From Candidatus Aminicenantota bacterium (GTDB taxonomy: Bacteria > Acidobacteriota > Aminicenantia > UBA2199): DNA of 54,825 nucleotides. Numbering within the stretch: the stretch's first letter is position 1; every line of letters starts with the position of its first letter. A model generated the notes under the pieces. It did no database searches, was not told the origin of the DNA, and worked only from the letters and a program-made list of their open reading frames with translations. The position numbers and the translations under genes are program-made. The stretch lies in assembly GCA_016934745.1 (NCBI GenBank), contig JAFGSF010000055.1:1-54825 (forward strand), read 5' to 3'. This document shows, in pieces, positions 49,279 to 54,825 of this stretch.

Positions 49279-51261
49279 TTAGCGCAAATGGAAATGAAAT
49301 TTTTTTTCGCTGTGGTTGCCGGCATGATCGGACGCCCGTACCCGCAGCTCATTTTTTCCCCTTAGCAAACCCCGGAGGTCTTCTATCCGGACATGGTCCC
49401 AATCCGGATCATATTCGCCTTCCACTTTGCTACCATTGAGAAACACCGCCACCGTGCGATCATCTATTCCCTTACCGCGGTCGCGAAGGCGCACCAGAAT
49501 TTTTTTAAATGTCTCCAGCCTTGCTTTGGGTCCTTTGCGGAAATGGATCTCCGGAGGAAAAATATCACGCAGCAGGGCGAAAATTCCACCCTGAATGACC
49601 CGGCTCCCCAGATATCCGGCCTTGGGGACTTTTTGGGTCGCTACATAGTTCCATCTGTTCCTGCTTGGCTGGTACTTGAAAATGCCCAACTGTTCTGGCT
49701 GTACTTCGCCGGCGGGGACCTTAAACCTGAAAAAAACCGTGTCCAGGAAAGTGAAGTGAGTCGGTCCGACACTAACCGGACCGGCCAGCAAAGGATAATC
49801 AGTTTCAATAGGCGCGTCTTCCAGCAGCAATACCGTGGGCTCCAGAACGGATTTGGCCGCGAAGTCGGCTACGAAATCCCCCCATCGGCAATGCGCCGTT
49901 GTATGGCTTTTCAAAACCAGTAGATGGATGTCCTTTTGGAACTCTTCGACCGGCTGGTGACCGTCGGAGAGTATCCAGTGCAATTGCAGCCGCATTTCTT
50001 GGCCGGATGGTTTGAAACGAAAATATATGCCGGAAGCGTATTCTTTGGCCGCAATGACCTGTTCGTGGTTTCCTTGCCGTGTCTTCAACCGGATCCATGC
50101 GGCCGGCCTGCAAAAATTTCTCATCTTGATGATCACATCGTCGCGATGGATGTAGACCGACATGTCGGCATTGGGCAAGATTTTATCCTTGCCTGCATTC
50201 AGGTCGATCTTTCTGTTTTTTAAAGTCTCTTCCGCTTCGGCCAGCTTGAGAATCGGAATCAAGGCCGTGGCCTGGTTTTGCTGGCGGTCGCAGACGATGA
50301 TCTGGATTTCATGCAGCCCGGGTGCCAAACGGTTGAAATGATCGGCAAACGGCTCCTGGCGCTTTTCCAGCATGAAACCGCTCTGATAAAAAAGCTTGTA
50401 AAAATATGAAGCGGTTGAAGAATAGGTCATGTCGAATAACATCCCCAACTGATTGCTGTCATCCCGGACCAGGCGATCAAAAACAACCTGGTAATAGAGC
50501 TTGCCGTCAAGATAGGCTTCCAGGCTATAGGGAGCGACCGCGTGCCCAGAATCGGCGATATCCAACGTATGCACGACCAGGTCAAATGGACCGGTCGCGG
50601 TCAACGCTTCAACCGGCGAGTACATTGAACCGGAACCGATCAGCCTGAAATAAAACTCCCCCAGATCTCCATTCAACAGGGTGTCGCCGCAACTGCGCAG
50701 CAGGATCCCTTTCAGTACCGGGGCGTTCCTGTCCATGGTCGGGCAGCGGATCATCCCCAGCGGATTGAGCGATCCGTTCTCCGGGTCGCGGATTTCCAGA
50801 TGCAGATGGGGAAACCCGTAGCCGCTCTCGCCGCTGAAAGCCATGACCATTCCGCGGCTGATCGGAATCGGCCGAGCCGGGATATACGATCCGAAATATT
50901 TTTCACTGCGGCGCTTTTGTTCCCGGGCAACCAGAGCTTCGATATCATCGCGGAATTTTTCCAAATGTCCGTAAATGGAAAGATTGCCGTCACGATGCCT
51001 GAGAAAAATAGCCCGACCAATTCCAGTTCTGGAGACGATGATTTTTTCAATCATGCCGTCCGTGACTGCCCGCACGGGGAAACCGGTAGTTTTAAAAGTT
51101 CGCAGGTCTATACCGGCATGGAAATGATTGGACCTGAATTCCTGAAAAGTTGAACTGATGCCGTTGTCTATTGTGAGCGGCCAGATATACTCCGTCGTGT
51201 TTTTCTGGGCCGACAGTATCCACGCTGAAAAAAGCATAGTTGTTAAAATCAATCTTTTCAT
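49279..51261 (-). CDS. secreted M23 (LytM-like) peptidase with long C-terminal region
   Basis: A 660-residue protein with signal peptide (RLILTTMLFSAWILSAQ). Residues about 25-175 are an M23 zinc peptidase domain: FHAGIDLRT (HxxxD zinc ligands), SIYGHLEKF and GFPHLHLEIRD (HxH). M23 enzymes cut murein cross-bridges or act as inactive activators; here the zinc ligands are kept. The next 480 residues are strand-rich, with Ig-like patterns, and end in a C-terminal segment about extending or binding partners (RGKNELRVRASDHAGNHSEKKF). The arrangement is common in Bacteroidetes-type M23 proteins. The ATG has no ribosome site; a promoter abuts it. Confidence 0.85.
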   Translation of the reverse strand: MKRLILTTMLFSAWILSAQKNTTEYIWPLTIDNGISSTFQEFRSNHFHAGIDLRTFKTTGFPVRAVTDGMIEKIIVSRTGIGRAIFLRHRDGNLSIYGHLEKFRDDIEALVAREQKRRSEKYFGSYIPARPIPISRGMVMAFSGESGYGFPHLHLEIRDPENGSLNPLGMIRCPTMDRNAPVLKGILLRSCGDTLLNGDLGEFYFRLIGSGSMYSPVEALTATGPFDLVVHTLDIADSGHAVAPYSLEAYLDGKLYYQVVFDRLVRDDSNQLGMLFDMTYSSTASYFYKLFYQSGFMLEKRQEPFADHFNRLAPGLHEIQIIVCDRQQNQATALIPILKLAEAEETLKNRKIDLNAGKDKILPNADMSVYIHRDDVIIKMRNFCRPAAWIRLKTRQGNHEQVIAAKEYASGIYFRFKPSGQEMRLQLHWILSDGHQPVEEFQKDIHLLVLKSHTTAHCRWGDFVADFAAKSVLEPTVLLLEDAPIETDYPLLAGPVSVGPTHFTFLDTVFFRFKVPAGEVQPEQLGIFKYQPSRNRWNYVATQKVPKAGYLGSRVIQGGIFALLRDIFPPEIHFRKGPKARLETFKKILVRLRDRGKGIDDRTVAVFLNGSKVEGEYDPDWDHVRIEDLRGLLRGKNELRVRASDHAGNHSEKKFHFHLR

Positions 51262-51270
51262 ATCGTGCTT

Positions 51271-51299
51271 ATTTTAGACCAAAATGGTCATAAATTCAA
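51271..51299 (-). promoter_or_regulatory. promoter abutting the M23 start codon
   Basis: Minus strand TTGAAT (51299-51294), 17-bp spacer, TAAAAT (51276-51271), then nine bases to the ATG at 51261. The leader would be at most about three bases, too short for a ribosome site; none is seen. Confidence 0.5.
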
Positions 51300-51312
51300 T
51301 TTTCCGGCACAT

Positions 51313-51341
51313 TTGAAATCACCGCTGAAATATTATATACT
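51313..51341 (+). promoter_or_regulatory. promoter of the DPGTGS/methyltransferase pair
   Basis: TTGAAA (51313-51318), 17-bp spacer, TATACT (51336-51341); another TATAAT lies 12 bp further. The leader of about 60 nt carries GAGGTG. It diverges from the M23 promoter. Confidence 0.5.
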
Positions 51342-51407
51342 CGTCTTCATCATATAATGCCTACTTTAATATCTCCTTCCCTGCGTTGCATCCAAAGAGG
51401 TGAAAAA

Positions 51408-51626
51408 ATGTTTTGCTTTAAGAACGTCTTTAAAATGACCTTGCTGATCGTTTTGGGCACGTTGTGTTTTCCGCAATATGCCTATTCTTATATCGACCCC
51501 GGTACAGGCAGTTATGTTTTCCAGATCATTATCGCCGCGTTCGTGGCCGTATCATTCATGATTAAAATTTACTGGCACAAGATCAAGAAATTCGTTGGCC
51601 GTATTTTTTCTCAAAAAAATAAATGA
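51408..51626 (+). CDS. small membrane protein with YIDPGTGSY motif
   Basis: A 72-residue protein. A signal-like helix (MTLLIVLGTLCFPQYAYS) is followed by YIDPGTGSYVFQ, a second membrane helix (IIIAAFVAVSFMIKIYW), and a basic tail (KIKKFVGRIFSQKNK). The DPGTGS motif placed just after a signal peptide recurs in small membrane proteins near glycan and sulfatase or methyltransferase genes; no function is established to my knowledge. GAGGTGAAAA sets the ATG. Its stop overlaps the methyltransferase start (ATGA), so the two are translated together and probably work together at the inner membrane. Confidence 0.75.
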   Translation: MFCFKNVFKMTLLIVLGTLCFPQYAYSYIDPGTGSYVFQIIIAAFVAVSFMIKIYWHKIKKFVGRIFSQKNK

Positions 51627-53011
51627 CGACAACGAGCGGGCTGGACGCGTCATCTTTTCGTGATCCCAACGGTTTTGTTTTCCGTCGGCAGGGCCGGTTG
51701 TATCGCCAGATCAACCAACAGTACCGCGAAGAATATGACCTGCTGATCAATTCTGGGCTCTATCATAAGCTGAACGCGGAGAACTTGCTGATCAGCCATG
51801 AAGAAGTCGACGTGAAACTTGCCATGGCGCCGGACCCCTACAAGATCATCCAGCCCCGGTTGGTACCCTTTATTTCTTATCCCTACGAATGGACTTTCAG
51901 CCAGCTCAAGGACGCGGCCCTGCTGACCATCCAGATCCAGAAAATCGCCATGCAGCACGGCATATCCCTGAAGGACGCCAGTGCATATAATATTCAGTTT
52001 GTCCAGGGAAGCCCCTTGTTGATAGACACGCTTTCTTTTGAAAAATACAAAGAAGGCCGCCCCTGGATTGCGTACCGCCAGTTCTGCCAGCATTTTTTAG
52101 CACCGCTGGCACTGATGGCACGCAACGATATCCGCCTCAACCAATTATCCCGGATTTTTCTGGATGGAATTCCCCTGGACCTGGCCAGCCGTTTGCTGCC
52201 GGTCGCGACATACTCCAGGTTTTCCCTTCTCTCCCATATCCATCTCCATGCCCGTTCTCAGAAGCATTTCCAGAACAAAGCGCAGAGAGCATCGGAACGT
52301 ACCCTGAACCGTTTTTCCTTCATGGCTTTGATCGACAGCCTGGAATCGGCTGTCACCAGTCTGAACTGGCGGCCCCGGGGAACCGAATGGGTTGATTATT
52401 ATGATCACAGCAACTATTCCCCGGAAGCCATGGAGTTCAAGTGCAAATGCATCGATGATTATTTACTTGAGATTGATCCGTGCCAGGTTTGGGATATCGG
52501 GGCCAATACCGGATTATACAGCCGCTTGGCTGCGTCCCGGCATATTCCCGTCATCTCCCTGGATGTCGACGCGGCTGCAGTCGAGCTGAATTACCGCCAA
52601 AGCCGCCGGGAAGCAAACCAGTTCATTCTGCCGCTGGTTCAAGACATCACCAATCCCAGCCCCGGTATCGGCTGGGATAATATCGAAAGAATGTCCCTTT
52701 TGGAACGCGGACCGACCGATGCCGTCATGGCCCTGGCCCTAGTGCATCACCTGGCTATCGGCAACAACCTGTCGTTCGCCAGAATCGCGCAATTGTTCAG
52801 CCGGCTTTGCCGTGCACTGATCATTGAATTCATTCCCAAGGAAGATTCCCAGGTTCAACGCATGCTGTCAACGCGCGAAGACATTTTCCACGACTACCAT
52901 GTTCGTGGTTTTGAAGAAGAATTCAGTCGTTTTTTTTCGATCACCCGCTGTGAAAAAATAACCCGGTCGACACGCCGCCTTTACCTTTTAAAGAACAAAA
53001 CTACCTTTTAG
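51623..53011 (+). CDS. kinase-like domain fused to a SAM methyltransferase (NoeA-like)
   Basis: A 462-residue protein. Residues about 270-455 are a class I methyltransferase: QVWDIGANTGLYSRLAA binds SAM, VISLDVDAAAVE is the acidic loop, VMALALVHHLAIG is motif IV, and LIIEFIPKEDSQVQ follows. The wording ISYPYEWTFSQLKDAALLT in the first half is that of NoeA-like proteins of nodulation and surface-glycan loci. The N-terminal part also looks kinase-like: Asp118-x4-Asn123 followed by Asp135 in PLLIDTLSFE matches the spacing of the catalytic Asp, the Asn and the DFG Asp. Substrate unknown. The start overlaps the DPGTGS gene. Confidence 0.8.
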   Translation: MTTTSGLDASSFRDPNGFVFRRQGRLYRQINQQYREEYDLLINSGLYHKLNAENLLISHEEVDVKLAMAPDPYKIIQPRLVPFISYPYEWTFSQLKDAALLTIQIQKIAMQHGISLKDASAYNIQFVQGSPLLIDTLSFEKYKEGRPWIAYRQFCQHFLAPLALMARNDIRLNQLSRIFLDGIPLDLASRLLPVATYSRFSLLSHIHLHARSQKHFQNKAQRASERTLNRFSFMALIDSLESAVTSLNWRPRGTEWVDYYDHSNYSPEAMEFKCKCIDDYLLEIDPCQVWDIGANTGLYSRLAASRHIPVISLDVDAAAVELNYRQSRREANQFILPLVQDITNPSPGIGWDNIERMSLLERGPTDAVMALALVHHLAIGNNLSFARIAQLFSRLCRALIIEFIPKEDSQVQRMLSTREDIFHDYHVRGFEEEFSRFFSITRCEKITRSTRRLYLLKNKTTF

Positions 53012-53030
53012 ATTGGCCTGCCGTGTCGTC

Positions 53031-53675
53031 TTATCCATTTCTCTCCAGCAAAAACTTGCGAATGCGGTCACGGACGACCTGGTGGGTAGTATCCTCTCTG
53101 AACAGCTTCTGCAGTCCGGCCAACCCCAAGTAAGGGATGATTTTTAATATGATTTTAATCGGCGCTTCCGGATCATGGGCAACCGCCATGGCCACGGCAG
53201 GATTCATGTGCCACGAACTTTTATCCAGGGCGATATAAACGTTGCAGCGCTCACTATGGCGGTTGATGAAGCGCAGCAACACTTCTTCACTGCACTGGGG
53301 ATTGTTGAAAATGGTTTCAATCAGCTGCGGCTGGTTTTCATCGCTGAAACCAAGCAGTAACGAATTCGAGGCGATTTTGAGCAACGATATTTTCTCGCCC
53401 AAAGCGAGCCGTTTATAACGCTGCATGAATTCAAGCTCTGCCTTTTTGCGGACGAATGGATTGGTCTTGACGTTTTTTATGATCCGGACCAGATCGGGTG
53501 AGAACAGCTTGCTGATAATGCCCAGAGAAATACTTTGCGGAAACTTTGGGTGCTGGACCAGGTGCAGCAGCACCCGGTAATCGTCCTTGTACAAACGATA
53601 AATTTCTTCCAATTCTTCCTGGCTGAGCCGCGCCTGCTGCAGTTTTTTAATGATAGTCAGTGTTTGCAAAGTCAA
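53031..53675 (-). CDS. all-helical protein of unknown function (HEAT/DUF2336-like look)
   Basis: A 214-residue soluble protein made of short repeating helices: VLLHLVQHPKFPQSISLGII, then VRIIKNVKTNPFVRKKAELEFM, then IETIFNNPQCSEEVLLRFIN, then AVAMAVAHDPEAPIKIILKII. The recurring N/H-P turn between helices recalls HEAT-type or DUF2336 solenoids that bind proteins. I do not recognise a named family. The start is uncertain: a TTG lies one base after the UbiA stop and no ribosome site is seen, so translation would be coupled. Confidence 0.6.
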   Translation of the reverse strand: MTLQTLTIIKKLQQARLSQEELEEIYRLYKDDYRVLLHLVQHPKFPQSISLGIISKLFSPDLVRIIKNVKTNPFVRKKAELEFMQRYKRLALGEKISLLKIASNSLLLGFSDENQPQLIETIFNNPQCSEEVLLRFINRHSERCNVYIALDKSSWHMNPAVAMAVAHDPEAPIKIILKIIPYLGLAGLQKLFREDTTHQVVRDRIRKFLLERNG

Positions 53676-53676
53676 T

Positions 53677-54555
53677 TTAATGGTTAACCAATAAAATGAA
53701 GACGCTGACCCAGAGGATAATATTCAGGGTGAAAGGCAGATCGGTATAAATGATTTCAGAGGGACTTTCACCTTCGCCCATGGCATAGGCAAGGAAAAGA
53801 TAGCGGAATATCCCGAAAATAACGAAAGGCACCGTATAAAACAAATTGGCGGTATGGAACTTTTGCTGTACCTCCGGCGACAGGACATACATAATATAAG
53901 AGATCAAGGTAGTCGCCGTGGAAATGCTGATCATTTGATCGAGCAGGTTGATGTTGTAAATCAGCAGGGTTTTGCGCGTGACCTTTTCGGGATGGATGCT
54001 TTGTATTTTAAGCAGTTCCTGCCTGCGCTTGATCAGGGCCAGAAATATGGCCAACAGAAAAGTACTGATCAGGATCCATGGATAAAGTGCGAGCTGGTTG
54101 ACTGCGGCACCGACCATGACCCGCAAGACAAAACCGAGTGCAATGACCATGATATCGATGATGACCACGCTCTTTAAAAACAATGAATACGCGATATTGA
54201 GTACGGCGTAAAAAAGTGAAATATAAAAGAATTCCCGGTTGATCACGGCGCTGAGCACCAGTATGCCGACCAGTAAAACAGCGGCAAAAATCCCGGCGTT
54301 GCCGGCCGACAGTTGGCCCGCCGCGATGGGACGCTCTTTTTTTTCGGGATGCAACCGGTCCTTTTCCCGGTCCAGGATGTCGTTGAAAATATAGATGGCG
54401 CCCGTAATCAGGCTGAACAGGAAAAAGGCCAGCAGGCTTCTTTTTATGAATGCCGGCTGAAACATGTGCAGGGAAAAGATCATCGGGGCAAAAATAAAGA
54501 CATTTTTCACCCATTGCTTCGGGCGCATGGATATCAGCAATTTTTTAATCAGCAT
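53677..54555 (-). CDS. UbiA family enzyme, decaprenyl-phosphate phosphoribosyltransferase-like (second of two)
   Basis: A 292-residue protein with about nine helices. LLISMRPKQWVKNVFIFAPM opens it; the first Asp site is YIFNDILDREKDRLHPEKKERPIAAG, the form seen in Rv3806c-type enzymes that load phosphoribose on polyprenyl phosphate; ALGFVLRVMVGA and LALIKRRQELLK follow. It may supply a ribose or arabinose donor for glycan assembly. The chosen ATG lies just after a perfect TATAAT box and has no ribosome site; the frame opens 15 codons earlier, upstream of the predicted transcript. Confidence 0.87.
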   Translation of the reverse strand: MLIKKLLISMRPKQWVKNVFIFAPMIFSLHMFQPAFIKRSLLAFFLFSLITGAIYIFNDILDREKDRLHPEKKERPIAAGQLSAGNAGIFAAVLLVGILVLSAVINREFFYISLFYAVLNIAYSLFLKSVVIIDIMVIALGFVLRVMVGAAVNQLALYPWILISTFLLAIFLALIKRRQELLKIQSIHPEKVTRKTLLIYNINLLDQMISISTATTLISYIMYVLSPEVQQKFHTANLFYTVPFVIFGIFRYLFLAYAMGEGESPSEIIYTDLPFTLNIILWVSVFILLVNH

Positions 54556-54561
54556 GGCGTT

Positions 54562-54591
54562 ATTATACCAATGACTCGTTTTCAATTGCAA
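54562..54591 (-). promoter_or_regulatory. promoter six bases before the second UbiA start codon
   Basis: Minus strand TTGCAA (54591-54586), 18-bp spacer, perfect TATAAT (54567-54562), then AACGCC and ATG. The predicted start coincides with the ATG, so the mRNA would be leaderless. Confidence 0.6.
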
Positions 54592-54645
54592 CTGGACCAA
54601 AACGTGAATAGGTTTTCGTTTGAAGTTTTTTTAGTTTTTTTTATA

Positions 54646-54825
54646 TTAATCCGCCTGCACGGCGATGTGCGCCGCCGGGTCGTTGCTGACGTTGTTGGCC
54701 GACTGGCCCGTGGCCAGCACCCGGCCTGTGCCGCTGGTCACCGTGATCTTGACCAAGGCGTTGCTGTAGGTATAGTCGCGCAGTCCCACCACCCCGGCCA
54801 TCTCGTAGCCCGCCACCGTCAGCGT
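54646..54825 (-). CDS. C-terminal end of a GC-rich gene (5' part beyond the window)
   Basis: The last 59 codons and a TAA stop of a gene that begins past the window edge. The peptide (TLTVAGYEMAGVVGLR at its start, GRVLATGQSANNVSNDPA later, AHIAVQAD at the end) alternates strands and turns like the tail of a secreted beta-sandwich domain. I cannot name it. It is much richer in G and C than the surrounding genes. A T-rich stretch (54625-54643) follows the stop and could help end transcription. Confidence 0.6.
   Translation of the reverse strand, partial: TLTVAGYEMAGVVGLRDYTYSNALVKITVTSGTGRVLATGQSANNVSNDPAAHIAVQAD

Noticed and set aside
1..54825. Insertion sequences, integrases, prophage or toxin-antitoxin genes
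   Set aside because: Looked for on both strands; no transposase, integrase or phage motif and no terminal inverted repeats were found.

Overview
The window comes from a Gram-negative bacterium. It carries lipopolysaccharide genes (heptose kinase, GT9 heptosyltransferase, O-antigen ligase), a LolD-type ATPase, a predicted outer-membrane beta-barrel and a TonB C-terminal domain. The base composition looks moderate, promoters are classical sigma70-type (TTGACA/TATAAT with 16-18 bp spacers) and genes are packed with many 4-nt ATGA overlaps. S46 and S9B exopeptidases, gamma-glutamyltransferase, butyrate kinase/phosphotransbutyrylase, PPDK and murein recycling together recall Acidobacteriota/Aminicenantes-like peptide fermenters. 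That placement is an inference; the window holds no rRNA. No transposase, integrase, CRISPR array or prophage gene was seen, so this reads as ordinary chromosome.

Layout. 1-0.8 kb: tail of a RecB/Cas4-like nuclease and a PilZ protein. 0.8-9.2 kb (minus): apt, a secreted protein, a giant membrane histidine kinase, LdcA and Mpl (tripeptide recycling), then ilvE with its own promoter and an AhpD-like protein. 9.3-14.3 kb (plus): gamma-glutamyltransferase, then a GT39-like membrane glycosyltransferase and a DPM1-like GT2. 14.3-22.3 kb (minus): tRNA-Leu, NlpC/P60, LolD, glgC, then the packed run DPP-IV, methyltransferase, UbiA, MgtC, RdgB. 22.4-27.4 kb (plus): solute-binding protein, ABC-F, butyrate kinase and phosphate butyryltransferase. 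27.5-34.2 kb: DUF4412-like protein, aldehyde dehydrogenase, an S46 peptidase with DPP11-type specificity residue, a GT2 and threonine dehydrogenase. 34.5-44.7 kb: membrane protein, soluble histidine kinase coupled to PPDK, FlbD-like protein, methyltransferase, pseudokinase-TonB fusion, two thioredoxin-fold proteins, a beta-barrel, and tRNA-Lys/tRNA-Glu. 44.7-49 kb (minus): LPS operon ending in a YciB-Nudix fusion. 49-54.8 kb: M23 peptidase, small 'DPGTGS' membrane protein with a kinase-like/methyltransferase fusion, a helical protein, a second UbiA, and the tail of a GC-rich gene.

How it fits together. Secreted DPP-IV, DPP11-like S46 peptidase and gamma-glutamyltransferase would release dipeptides and amino acids. 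IlvE, threonine dehydrogenase, an aldehyde dehydrogenase and Ptb/Buk could ferment them with ATP gain, and PPDK and GlgC link to gluconeogenesis and glycogen. A second theme is envelope building and recycling: LdcA/Mpl, NlpC/P60, M23, LPS, two UbiA enzymes and GT39/GT2. The items most worth a second look are the pseudokinase-TonB fusion (40199-42022), the DPGTGS/kinase-like-methyltransferase pair (51408-53011), the kinase-PPDK coupling (35454-38932), and several genes whose -10 box lies 5-9 nt before the start codon, which suggests leaderless or near-leaderless mRNAs.
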